A stretch of 64,000 nt of DNA from Adenophora triphylla var. japonica (taxonomy: Eukaryota > Streptophyta > Magnoliopsida > Asterales > Campanulaceae), in assembly GCA_022495995.1 (NCBI GenBank), contig JAFEMH010006952.1:43404-107403 (forward strand), given 5' to 3'. Shown here in pieces: positions 23,444 to 34,967 of the stretch. Within the stretch, counting starts at the first letter, position 1; each line of letters begins with the position of its first letter. The notes below the pieces were generated by a model that did no database searches, was not told the origin of the DNA, and saw only the letters and a list, made by a program, of their open reading frames with translations. The position numbers and the translations under genes were made by a program.

Positions 23444-25701
23444 CATATGAGTTTTGACACATCTTAGCAAAAGCTTGGTGAATAATCGCCGATATAATAC
23501 TCCATCTAGGATCGTGTACTTCGCGGACACCTTTTTGATGAGTCTAGCCTTTGCTTGGTCCTCGGGGAGGGTTTCCTTTTTGATGTAATCTCTGATTTCA
23601 TCTACCCAGTCCCTTTCCTGATCCTCAATGTTGTTGATTTGAATCCGATCTATAGCAAGTGCTTCTGCAAACTCTATTTGGCAGTCCGCATCTATGTCTA
23701 TGATTTCCTGATCGGTGATTCTGGAGAGGAGGTCTGCTTCTGTGTTGTCTTCTCTCATTACTTGGTTTAGCTCAGAGTATTCGAAGCTTTTGAGAAGGGA
23801 TTTGGCCAGTACTTGGCTAGAACTGGGTTGATCGTATCATATTCCCCTTTATTTGGTTCACTATGAGCTGAGAGTCACTACTTATCTCAATATTTTGAAC
23901 TCCCAAGTCTCTGGCCAATTCCATGTCTGCTATTATCGCTTCATACTCATCCTGATTGTTTGATGCTTCAAACTTGAATCTCAAGGCTCTCTTAAATTTC
24001 TCCCAGCAGGGTGCGATCAGGAGTACGCCCGCTCCGCTCATTAACTTGCTCGCAGACCCGTCCACGAATAAAGTCCATACTTCTTCTGGATGCTCTTTGG
24101 GCGGTACAATCTCTGATTCTGAGCTTTCTTGGGCTTCTTGGGATTCTGCCCTCTTTCTTTTCCCCAGGTCGCTGTCCGCTAGTTTAAATGAAGTTTTTGC
24201 CACAAAATCAGCTAAGGCTTGTGCTTTGATGGTCCTTCTAGGGGAGTAGGTGATCTGGAACTCAGTGAGCTCTATAGACCATGCTAGCATCCTCCTCGAG
24301 GACTCTGGTTTATGTAAAACCTTTCTAAGCGGGGCCTCATTGAGTACAATTATAGGGTGTGCAGAAAAGTAAGCTCGTATTTTTGAGCAGATACAAGCAA
24401 GGCGTAAGCTAATTTTTCTATATTAAGATAACGACCCTCTACGGCGGACAACGCCTTTGATACATAATAAACTGGTTTTTGAGAGTTATTTTCCTCTCTT
24501 ACAAGAACAGCGGCTACTGTCAGATCAGTGACCGCTAAAAACAGAAAAAGCTCCTCCCCGGGCATCATGCTGCTTAGTAGAGGGGGTTGCCCGAGGTATT
24601 TCTTCACTTCTTCAAAAGCTTGATCGCAGTCCTCGTTCCATGCGAACTTATCAGCTTTCTTCCCCCCTTTAATAGTTTTGAAGAAGGGAAGGCATCTCTC
24701 TACAGACCGTGAGATGAAGCGGCCTAGTGCGGTTATGCGTCCATTGAGTTTTTGCACATCTTTCACGCATGCAGGAGGCTTCATTTCTAACAGCGCTTGG
24801 ATTTTTTCTGGGTTAGCTTCTATTCCTCGCTGGTTGACCATGAATTCGAGGAACTTGCCCGCTTTCACCCCAAATGCACATTTAAGGGGGTTTAGTTTCA
24901 TATTATTGCGGCCCAAGTTGGAGAAAGTTTCTTCCATGTCAAGCTTGTGGGAATTTTCTCTTGTCTTTATGACCATGTCGTCTATATAGGCCTCAGGATT
25001 TCTGCCCAATTGGTCCTTAACGACAATGTTAACCATCCGTTGGTAGGTGGCTCCTGCATTTTTTAGCCCAAAGGGCATCATTGTATAGCAGTACGTCTGC
25101 CCGCAGCGATGAAAGCTACGGAGGAGACTTCTTCGGGAGCCATTTTGATTTGATGATAGCCGGAGTATGCATCAATGAAGCTTAGAACTCTGTGTTCGGT
25201 TATCAAATCTACCAAACGGTCAATGCGGGGAAGAGGGAAGCAGTCTTTGGGGCATGCTTTGTTGAGATCGGTGAAATCAACGCACATCCTCCATTTGTCA
25301 TTGTCTTTTTTCACCATGACTACATTTTCCAGCCACCTAGGAAATGATATTTCTTTTATTATCCCCGCCTTAAGCAGCTTCTCGACCTCTTCCTTGATCG
25401 CAATCTCCTTTTCTGGAGAGAAACACCTCAATTTCTGGTGTATGCGTTTGAAGGTGGAATCATCATTAATTTTATGGAGGATCACGTCCTCGTTGATTCC
25501 TTGCACGTCTTCCACCCTCCACGCGAACACATCATAGTTATTCCAGAGGAATTCTATTAAGATCCTCCTCTCCTCCGGATGAATTTCCAGCCCAACCTTA
25601 ACTGTTTGCTCGGGATAGTGGAAATTGATTACCACTTCCTCGAGCTCGTCATTAGGCCGGAGGTCTCTTATTTCTCGGTTATGGAGGGAGTCTATTACGA
25701 T
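23444..25701 (-). pseudogene. G1 pol: reverse transcriptase, RNase H, second RNase H, start of integrase
   Basis: RT starts in 25701-25078 with HKINDDSTFKRIHQKLR, PRWLENVVMVKK and FIDAYSGYHQIKM. It continues after a frameshift at about 25080 with MMPFGLKNAGATYQRM and the catalytic YIDDM (about 24985). RNase H follows to 24350. After stops a second RNase H-like domain (24290-23817) has WTLFVDGSASK, an EYEAI glutamate and SSDSQLIVNQI. This duplicated RNase H is characteristic of TAT/Ogre elements. The frame to 23444 has NTEADLLSRI and a VLYRR segment leading into integrase. Confidence 0.85.
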
Positions 25702-27072
25702 TGTTGGTGTTGGGTTTTATGGGTCCATGCGCATCGGAATTAAGCATCTAAATAACACAAAACCCAAGAGCCCTAAGATCCGTTCTATACAATTAAATTG
25801 AATTCCTATGAGATAGAATTTACTAACCTTAATTGCTTTCCGTTCTTGAGCTATCGAACAATCTATCGATGTGATTTTGAATCATGAACTTCGATATTCA
25901 AGACTTGAATCTTCAGGTTCGAACTCTAGGCCTTGATCGTCGTACGAGCGAAGACCCTCTAGTAGTATCCACACCTTTGAATGAACCAAGAACAATTCTT
26001 GATGATTGCTAGATCCTTAAACCTTAGAGAGAATATTGAGAAACCCTTTTGTTGTGATTTTTCTTTAGAAAATTCGGCTAGCTATTAGGGTTTACAGACC
26101 TCATATTTATACTACTTTAGTATTGGTATTTGTTTCCTAATCGAATTAGGAAACTGTCTGTAAAACCGCCTCAGGCATGTTATGTCCCACGACCACTAAC
26201 AACCCATGGGCAAGTTATGTCGCGCGATGACATATGCCACATCAGGACTTCTCAATTTTCTTCCTTTGGTTTAACCAATTCATTCTAATTGTGTGTGAAC
26301 CAATAGGATTATATTATGTTGGCAATGAGCTCGATTATATCGACTCTCATAAAATATAAGCAGACTCTAGCAAGCCATTATGTCTACCCAATTAATATAA
26401 CGTAAGAGTTCACGTTTCCAATGGTACACTTTCATTTTTCCCTTTGTCTCACGATGTTATATTGAACACAAGTCATGGTCCACGTCAACTTGTATTTGTT
26501 CAATGCTTTCTCGATACTGAGTATAATGATAATCCAATCGCATTGGGGTATGGCCATACACTTTCATCATTATCACTCATCGAGGGGCTCAAGCAAAACA
26601 TCTCTCTTTCGAGGGAAAAATTCCATCTTGACTTATCATCCTTCCCATCATGAATCCAATCATGCCAAAGATAACCTTTATAGATATCGTGTTAAGATAT
26701 CGTTTGACTAAAATCAAACATGACTTTCATCATATGTAAGGTCATGATAATCTTAGGTCTAGGGACTAAATGAAGTGACCATATGAGATTTAATTATGAC
26801 ATTTGACCATGACATAAATCTCATACTGGTCAAGTCCAGTCACTTGTTCTCTAACAAGTACCCATAAATTTAATGTGCATCTCTATGAATATAATCATCA
26901 TATGATTATCCATTAAAATTTATACTAATTATTCACTTAATAATTAGGGACGGAGATTATTACAAATAAATATGCAAAATGTATAATAATCAAATAATAA
27001 ACTTTTCATATAATAATAAATAATGTCAACATATAGGTCTATCAACTATAGGCCTAGGGCATAACACTAACA
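25702..27072 (-). repeat. Solo LTR, copia-type
   Basis: Interrupts G1 pol between protease and RT. Read on minus it begins TGTTAGTGTTATGCCCTAGG, a start typical of Ty1/copia LTRs, and ends CCCAACACCAACA. A minus-strand TATA box (AGTATAAATATGAGG, about 26112) supports an LTR. No internal element sequence is present, so it is a solo LTR left by recombination. Flanks ACGAT and ATTGG do not form a clean duplication. Confidence 0.7.
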
Positions 27073-27790
27073 ATTGGGGGGTTGGCTCTTGACTATGGAA
27101 GAGCGGACATGGAGTATATAACCTCTCGGTCTATGTCTCCCAGAGTTTCTCTATCAATGTATCCCCCTTCAATGGGAGCCAATCTTTTTCCCCTCCTGCT
27201 CTTCTTGAGCTCAACTTTGGTGGAGTGAAAAGATAGCATGCCAATTAGCTCGGACACCGGGCAGATTTCTTTGCCTTTGCCTTTGCTCCTTTTGTCCTCA
27301 CCCTCTTTTTGCAGGCAGGACGTCTGGTCTTTCTCTGCTTTTCTTTTCTCATCCAATGTCCGGAGGAACCTCTCGGGCTGGTTCTTAATAGTTGCAACTC
27401 CGCCCAGAGTGTTAAATTTTATTCTTTGGTGGGGGACATAAGCAACTATTCCCAGTGCGACCTGTGCGGTTACGCCTAATATAGCATTGTACTGGGATGG
27501 CATATCAATCACCATGAACGTGATTTTGGCCATTTTCTGCAGGGGCTTCTCCCCAATAGTTACTTCAAAGTCCATTTTCCCCTTCACCCTGACTGTGTGA
27601 TTTGTAAATCCCTCCAGCAGACCGGCATAGGGAGTGAGGTGGGCCTCGGTCATCTTCATCCCTACTAAGGTATGATAGTAGAGGATGTCTCTGGCCGCAC
27701 TCGTATCAATTAAGACTCGCCAATATTTGCTCGGGATATTCTCATAGGAATGGTGAGGGGTTGGGTAGAATGAAAAAGGATAGAGGCAAG
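27073..27790 (-). pseudogene. G1 aspartic protease region
   Basis: Minus-strand coding with RVLIDTSAARDIL at about 27719-27681, the place of the retroviral protease signature VL(V/I)D(S/T)G. The Gly after D-T is Ser here, which should harm activity. Downstream VTIGEKPLQ, MAKITFMVID and YNAILGVTAQ match the flap and second half of retroelement proteases. It runs into the solo LTR. Confidence 0.7.
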
Positions 27791-27800
27791 CTCACTCCGT

Positions 27801-28837
27801 TTAAACCCAATTTTCTGCTCTTTTTCCGAAGCCAGGGGTGGAATCAAGAAGATTTTTTTGGGGTCTTGATCTGGAGGGAGAGCTAATGTTGGAGGGAGCC
27901 TCTACTCCAATGAAATTGATGTCATACGTCTCCAACTCATCCTCGCTGTTATTATCTCTCTCCCTCCTCTCGGGGCCACGCTGAGGTCGTGCCCGCTGGG
28001 TATTATTTTTGTTATTGGCATTATGTCCCTGCACCCACTTGATCAACTCTCCATTATTTATCTTTTGTTGAATGACTCTCTTCAGCTGGAAGCAGTCCTC
28101 TGTATTGTGACCGTGGACACTGTGATAATCACAAAATTTAGCCCGACTCCCCTCGTTTGGCTTTCTGCCCATTGGTGGAGGAGGGGGAATTTCCATAGTT
28201 TTCAAAATAGCTGCCCACGATGAGTTTAGGGGGGTGAAAACTGTTTCATCCGTCAATTTTCTGAGCTTGTCCGTACCGCGGCTTAGGTTTTTTCCTTGAT
28301 TATTACCGCGGTCAGATCCCTAACCCGTCTCTTGGACTTGACCAATTCTTTCCTTGGCTGGTCCGCGGGCAGCGGCCTAATTTGGCTCTTCGGCCGAAGC
28401 AATGGCAGAAGCTCGCTTATACATTTCCTCCACGTTCTTAGGCCGATTGGAGGCAAAGTTCATTTTCAGGAAGCTAGAAGAAAGACCGCCTTCAAAACAG
28501 AGCTGGATGTCACTCTCGGATAGGTCTACTATCTGCTCAGACATTTTCCTGAATCGAGTGATGTAGGATTTCGTGGTCTCCGTCCCAATCTGTTTGATGC
28601 TGATCAGGTCTGTTTTAGGCCGAGCAGGCTCGCCTGCTCCAGCAAATGAATTCAAGAAGATATGCCTGAATTGGTTGTAACTTTTTATGGATTTGGGCCT
28701 AAGGGCCAGCATCCAAGACAAGGCTTTGCCCGTGAAAGTAGCGGCCAGAGCTTTGCACATCACTGCCTCGTCAGAAGAGAAAAGGGCCATCTGTCCTTCA
28801 AACTGCCCCATATGGCATTTGGCGTTTGTAGAGCCAT
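27801..28837 (-). pseudogene. G1 gag, N-terminally truncated
   Basis: 28811-28377 carries a retrotransposon gag segment (CKALAATFTGKALSWMLALR, then YNQFRHIFLNSFA). 28256-27801 carries the nucleocapsid knuckle CDYHSVHGHNTEDC (C-x2-H-x4-H-x4-C). Stops separate the two. The N-terminus, leader and primer site are missing, and gag joins the LTR directly at about 28840-28856. Confidence 0.75.
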
Positions 28838-28855
28838 CATAACTTTTTATGGATT

Positions 28856-29469
28856 TCGGTACCTAGAACACAACACAGAAAAGCACCGTTAAGGTCAAAG
28901 CTGGATATTAATTCAACTCAGGCCCTCGGTTGTGAGAGTAAGATATGATAATCTGAGAGAATAAGACTTTGAATGTCTTGAAGTGTTTGTGTGTTTAGAG
29001 TTTAGACAATGTGGCTTACAATGTCAATTTGGCACTTACCTTATCCAAGGGGACAAGGGCTTTTTATTTATAGGTGATGGAGAGCTGCTTGTTGATGTAA
29101 GCCATGAGGTCTGCCCTAAGGGCATCTTAGTCTTTGGCCAGATACACGTGTCCGCATCGGATTGGGCCTGCCAGTAAAGTAAGATTCACTTACAGAGGGG
29201 ATGTCGTTGATGTGGACATGAGTCGTGTATTTGGGAGAGTTGGCGCGGCGCATTAAATGACATAGTAGGAGCCTGAGCCGCATTCAATGCGATGGGAATA
29301 AGCCGGCTACTGTATGTCAGAGCACATTAGGAAACTTGCTGTATAAGGTTTGGTTTTAATCGGGAGTCTGGTGAGATAACTAGGAGTCTGGTGAGATAAT
29401 CGGGAGTCTAGTATGAGACCGCAGTCAAGATCTTGGGCGCGGTCAATGATATTGATGCTGGCACGGATG
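28856..29469 (-). repeat. 5' LTR of G1, part 1
   Basis: Matches 4651-5260 of the 3' LTR. The inner terminus is TCGGTACC instead of TGGGTACC. TATA box complement TTATTTATAG is near 29062. A GGGAGTCTGGTGAGATAA unit is repeated more often here than in the left LTR. Confidence 0.85.
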
Positions 29470-30496
29470 TAGGGGTGGCAAGTTGTACTCGACTGTACCA
29501 ACCAACTCGTATACCAACCGTACCAATTATAATTGGTACAAAAATTCGGTATACCGAACTCTTGGTACGGTAGTACCGTACCAATTGTGTCTAATTGGTT
29601 GGTACATGGTACGCAAAAATGACTTCGGTTGGTATACCGGTTGTACCGACTTTATTTATTAAAAATTATTATATATATCTATCTCTTAACTTGTCTGGTA
29701 TATGCTCCTGGAAAGTCTATGGCTCACTAAACGTTTAGCTATACATCATTTATACAAAGCCTAATTACTGTATGCTTAGGTTATTTATTTGAAAAAATAT
29801 GTTCCCTCGTTTGCATGGTTTGTCTATCTCTTATTATTTACAATCTTATATTCTTATCGCATAATCCATGTGGTACTAATCTTGTTTATTTCCTTTTGCA
29901 GGTCATATCATTTTCTCATTCTTATAGCAATATATTGGATCTGTATCAATTTTAGTTCACTTTATTTCTCTGTGCATAAGTGATTGCATGATGGAATTTG
30001 GTTGTGTGTGTGCATGGCGGATGAGCAAGTCTGTCATTTGATATTGCATCCTGATGCAGTCAAAGAGACAAACTTGATATTCCCATCTTACCTCGTCAAT
30101 ATCAGCTCAACAACTTAAAACGTTTTAAACACGAAGGTGCTGTGATACTTGCTGGTTCCCGTAGATTGAACCCATGCATTATTTTGTTTTAAAAAAATCA
30201 GAAGTGTTTAGACACTTAAGTGCTGTATGTGCATGCAAGAATTGCAGCATCTAGTTTTTACGTTGGCCCATACCATAGATTACCTGATTGATGGATGTAG
30301 TTGATCATATGCTCATGTAAGGTTCATCGGCAGAAAGCTTAATTAAACCTATTCTGAAAATTCATTATTTCTTTGGTTAACTTAACAATATGTACATATT
30401 TGTACCTCATTTTGAAACTTATTTACTGCTAAAATGGTTACTTGTTCTTAGATTCTTTGTTTTAATTTCAAAACTTGATCAAGTTAGTACCTGAAA

Positions 30497-31265
30497 TGAA
30501 AGTTTCGTGTAGCTAGGTAGCTTCAATCACACAACAGACAACGGATGTGAGTACAGATGTGTCTCACAACTGTCCACACATCCACAGATAATGCAGCGGA
30601 ATAAAATAAATTAAAAGCAATAACTCAAGAATTATTTACGCTTACTGATCAATGTGATCAGCAAACTAGGCTTACGCCCAAAAACTTTTCACTATAAAAA
30701 CTTTTGTTTCTTACAAAAACAAATAAGTGAAAAACTAAAATATGAAAATACTAAACGAGTTCTAATCACCTTCTATGACAAGAACAACTCCCCCTTCCCA
30801 AGTAGGATCTATTCTAGTCAGAAGTAAAACAAGAGGACTCTATGAAAACCTAGATGTGAGTTACGGATGTAAGGCACAACCTTCACTCACAACCTAAAAA
30901 CAACAATGTCGAATACAATGAATAATAAGTAATTTTCTCTCTAAAAATCCGTAGCTTCTCTTGTGCTGAATGCCTTGTATTTATAGTGCACCATGGAGAA
31001 GATCTTCATGTAATCAACATCTTCCTTTGTGAGATCTCTTTTCCTATATGAAAACATAAAACACACTCACAAGGAAATAGAATATTAGTGGGTTAGTCCT
31101 AATATAAAACTATGTACATAAATAAAAGATATTTACATATTTACAATCTCCTAGTCAAAGTAGGATATTAATAAATCTTCCATGAAAGTCCCAAAATCTT
31201 CTTACCATATAGAAGTCTTTTGAAATAAGGAAACATAAATATGTTCCCAAAAACTCACGCTTTCA
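30497..31265 (-). repeat. 3' LTR of the Sirevirus-like element
   Basis: 769 bp, TGAAAG to CTTTCA on the plus strand. A minus-strand TATA box is the complement of GTATTTATAG (about 30977). Confidence 0.95.
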
Positions 31266-31713
31266 ATCTCCCCCTATTTTGGACTTTCTGGTCAAAACCA
31301 AAGATTTATAGAATTCACAATTTATGACCACAGAGTAAACACAAAAACATAGAGTTAAACATAACCCCCCCCTGCATGGATGTGTGTCCAGATGTGTATA
31401 CACATCCACACATAAAAACTGCATAAACCAAGTTAGAACATAATACTAGCAGTTCATTAAAAAACTAAAGCAACCATTCAGCAAAAACCTAATTAAAACT
31501 ATTACAACCCATTGTTTCAAAAACTAAAGCAGAAATTAAAAATTGTCTTTAACATCCATCAAAACATCAAAACAAACAAAAAGGAATTTCTCCCCCTAAG
31601 TTTAAAGATCCCACTGTCTCCATTTAAAGCCAGCCACAGCTGTAGCAGTAACAGCAGCATCCCAGACTTCACTTCCAGCAGCAGCAGCAGGATTTGAACT
31701 TGATTCTCCCCCT
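31266..31713 (-). promoter_or_regulatory. Multiple polypurine tracts
   Basis: On the minus strand AGGGGGAG occurs directly before the 3' LTR (31268-31275) and again at 31590-31597 and 31706-31713. The first is in the position that primes plus-strand DNA. Repeated tracts upstream of the 3' LTR are a known Sirevirus trait. The innermost copy lies inside the extra ORF. Another copy is upstream of that ORF at 33909-33916. Confidence 0.7.
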
Positions 31714-33758
31714 TTTTGACTAGAAAGTTTAGCATGCCATCTGAGGAGTCTATCCTTGAGGGATTTCAGATTGTTGGCATGGGCAGTGGAGGATTGAACT
31801 TGAGCTTCAGCAATTGCAATCTCAGCATCCAGATCCTTCATCTGAGCTTCAAAAGGATCATCAGATGTGGCTTCAGATGTATCCACATCTGGCATACCAA
31901 GTTCAGGAACAGTACCCAAAGGGAGATCCACATGTCTTTGTTTAGGGTCTAGAAGTGTTTTGGACTCCTTAAACATAGCAAATTTATCAAACTTTTCTTC
32001 TCCTTTCTCAGGTTTAACTCCATTGGCAATTAGGATTTGAGAGATCAAAGAGGGATAGGGTAAAGACCATTTCTTAAATGGTGACTCTCCATAGTCACAA
32101 ATCTTCCTAAAAATGAAATCTCCAAAGTTAATATGCCTCTTAATGCCCAATCTATAGAGTAGGAGAGCTTGCACCCTAGTAACTGAAGTTTTGTTATTTG
32201 AGGGGCAAAGATTGGCAACAAGAATAGAATGGAGAAAACAGTAGAGAGAGGATAAAGAGCCACTTCCTAAATCCTTTGGCTTCACAGGCCAAGAAGTCAC
32301 CTTTCCATGGGTGATAGCAGCCACAAGTTCATCATCATCAATAGCAACTAACTGATCCAAAGAATCATCCAAACCAAGAAAATCATTCACCACAGATGGG
32401 GAAAAGGGAACAAACTTTCCTCTAACATAAACAGAGAGGGGAGAGGAGCATCTATCTAGTCCCTTGGTCAAATTTGCATAAAATTCATACACCATCTTAG
32501 GATAGAAAAGGAGAGGATGATCCACAGTTAAAAACAGTCCTCTTTCTTTAAAAAATTTGTCTATACCAAGCTTAAAGAAGGTTTCCCTATCTCTTTTCAT
32601 TTCCACAACAAAGGCCTTAGAGGAAATTAGGCCAAACCTATCAGAGGCATTTTTGGTCAAAAATTTCTTAGAGAAGGGTTTTAGGGTAGGAGCAATGGAA
32701 AGAGTTGAAGACATACCCTTATCAGATTTCTTCCTTGTAGATGTGCGTCTGGATGTGTGCACATCCTCAGACACATCCTTAGCAGGGGATGGAATTTTGA
32801 TGGACTCTACCTCAGTTTCATCACCAGAAGAGGAATCTATTTCTTGATCCTCTTTCTCTTGGTCAAGCTCATCTCTCCCTAGCTTGTAGTTCACATCAGA
32901 TGCAGTATCATCACTGTCATAGCTTGAATCAGATTCATATGCTTCTTCCTCAATAGGCTCTAAATCAGTAGCAGCCACCTTTTTCTTTCCTTTCAACTCC
33001 ATCAAAACACTTGCTAAGGGTTCTTCATCACTAAAAGTAATAAGATCTTTAACAGGGCTTGAAACCACAGGAGCAGGAGTATCAATAATAGGAACAGAAG
33101 CATCAACCATAGGAGTAGGAGTAGGATTGGGGATAATAGGATCAGATGGTTTAAAAGGTGGTGATGGAACAGGATCAAAGGGTTCATTATGGGGAATATT
33201 ATCAGAAGGGGTAATAACAGGGACAGGATCAACAACTACAGGAGGGGTAACAACAGATTTAGCCCTAGTTCTAACAAGAGGAACAATTACCTCTTCTTCT
33301 TCTTCTTCACCATCATCACAAGCTATGGCGGTAGAAGGTTTCCCACCTGGTTTCTTCAGGTTCTTCAGCTTGTCAGACTCTGACAATTTTCTAACCCTAT
33401 GCGATCTTCGAAGGTTACGTTGGGGAACAGGGATTGCAGCTTGGGTCAGGGGTTTTGCTGAAGCTAGCTTCCTTTTCTTGGTTGAGGAAGGTTCTACAGA
33501 AGGAGGAATAGGGGCGACAACCGATGGTGGAATCAGCGGAGAGGTTGGAGCCTTAGGGTTTTCAGAGGTTGGTTCCAATGTAGGGGATTTAGGTGACGGA
33601 GCTTCCATGATTGGTTCAGATGAGGACGAAGGGGAGGCAAATTCAGCAAGGAATTCTGAAATAGCAGGGTTGACGATAATGTAAGCTTCTCCTTTAGCTA
33701 TAGAGATTGGAGCAACGTCAAGAACGTCTTCTTCGCGAATATTTGAGTGATCGGCCAT
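31602..33758 (-). CDS. Extra ORF in env-like position: putative plant transposon-domain protein, 718 aa
   Basis: Intact 718-codon frame, same strand as gag-pol, between RNase H and the 3' LTR. Start ATG follows a non-coding gap and is MADHSNIREEDV. Residues 1-230 are rich in Pro, Ser and Thr with a basic KKRKLASAKPL patch near residue 90. About 240-360 is acidic (DSSYDSDDTASD, EEDQEIDSSS). About 375-590 is a folded region with FKERGLFLTVDHPL, LYCFLHSILVAN and RVQALLLYRLGIKR, resembling the 'putative plant transposon protein' family (PF20167-like). The C-terminus is a short coiled coil with an Ala-rich end. Function is unknown. Known Sireviruses carry an env-like ORF in this place, but I see no signal peptide or membrane helix. 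Confidence 0.75.
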   Translation of the reverse strand: MADHSNIREEDVLDVAPISIAKGEAYIIVNPAISEFLAEFASPSSSSEPIMEAPSPKSPTLEPTSENPKAPTSPLIPPSVVAPIPPSVEPSSTKKRKLASAKPLTQAAIPVPQRNLRRSHRVRKLSESDKLKNLKKPGGKPSTAIACDDGEEEEEEVIVPLVRTRAKSVVTPPVVVDPVPVITPSDNIPHNEPFDPVPSPPFKPSDPIIPNPTPTPMVDASVPIIDTPAPVVSSPVKDLITFSDEEPLASVLMELKGKKKVAATDLEPIEEEAYESDSSYDSDDTASDVNYKLGRDELDQEKEDQEIDSSSGDETEVESIKIPSPAKDVSEDVHTSRRTSTRKKSDKGMSSTLSIAPTLKPFSKKFLTKNASDRFGLISSKAFVVEMKRDRETFFKLGIDKFFKERGLFLTVDHPLLFYPKMVYEFYANLTKGLDRCSSPLSVYVRGKFVPFSPSVVNDFLGLDDSLDQLVAIDDDELVAAITHGKVTSWPVKPKDLGSGSLSSLYCFLHSILVANLCPSNNKTSVTRVQALLLYRLGIKRHINFGDFIFRKICDYGESPFKKWSLPYPSLISQILIANGVKPEKGEEKFDKFAMFKESKTLLDPKQRHVDLPLGTVPELGMPDVDTSEATSDDPFEAQMKDLDAEIAIAEAQVQSSTAHANNLKSLKDRLLRWHAKLSSQKGGESSSNPAAAAGSEVWDAAVTATAVAGFKWRQWDL

Positions 33759-34967
33759 TTAATCAGAAGAATTGGGTTAGTTTGAACACTAGAAGGAGAA
33801 ATTAATGCAATGTGTGTGAGATTGTGTGCAAAACGAAGGAAGAACAAGAGGTTTTAGAAAGGGTTTATGGGGGATGGGACGGATGTGAGGGCTCTTAAAT
33901 ACTCACAGCTCCCCCTTTCCAACTAGAACTAGGAATCCTTCTCCAAAAAGGTCTCACACAACCCAAATTCCTTAAGAGTCCTCCAACGGCTAGAAACCTT
34001 TGAGGTTACCACACACAACCAATTTTGAGGAAATAGGGGATCAAAATAAAACAAGATTTTGATAGATTTTTATGGGAACAAAAATAGCTCAGCCATATCT
34101 TTATTTAAAACAGAATCACACTCGAAATTTCCAACCTTTTCAAACAAGGAATGGTACACACCTTTTTCTTTCATGAAAGATATTGGAGATCAAAAACCTA
34201 TAAAATAAAAAATGAATTAAGAAAGAAAATTAATTAACTAGTATATTTACAAAGCTCCTATATGTCCTAAAAAATGCAATATGCCTAGCATGATGCAAAC
34301 ACACAGGTGATGGAAATATTCTCAGCTTATGGATGTGGCATAGGATGTGAGTCACATATGGGGACACATTTAGATCACAAAAAGTCAATGAGCAATAATC
34401 CAATCTGCACAGCCTCTAGGATGCATCCACCATTTTTTTTTGTTGTGAATTTTTGCATTGTGAGTAGCTTTCACTTTACTTGATCCCAAAAATAGATCTT
34501 TTTTCCCAATGATCTTATCAAGTTTGACTTCAAGTTTTCTTCTGAAAATCACTTGATCACAATGGTCTGGCTTCATACTAAGGGTGAAGAAGCTGTTTCT
34601 CACATATATTTTTTTTCTTTTAAGGCACCCACTGTGAGATACATAGGAAGGTTATATCAAGTCACCAATAGATGACATGAACAGGAAGTGCTCACAATTA
34701 AGTGATAAAAAATAATGTCAAAGATGAAGACTCACAAGTGACCACACTGAGAAATTTCGTGCTAATGCATGATATTTTTAATTTTTATAATTTTTTTTTT
34801 TAGTTAATCTAATATACAGATGTGTTAGAGGATGTGAGACATATTTGTGCTCACAACCTTAGATATCACACAAACCAAGAGACTTCCTCAAGGAGGAAAA
34901 TCTCTTCAAATCTAATGCCTTTGTAAATATATCAGCCAATTGATTTTCAGTCCCAACAAATTTCGCA
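33759..34967. other. Non-coding gap between RNase H and the extra ORF
   Basis: No frame of note. Phrases such as GGATGTGAG and CACATC recur here (34320-34370, 34815-34850) and in the LTRs. This could be the leader of a separate transcript for the extra ORF, but I see no clear TATA box. Confidence 0.5.
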
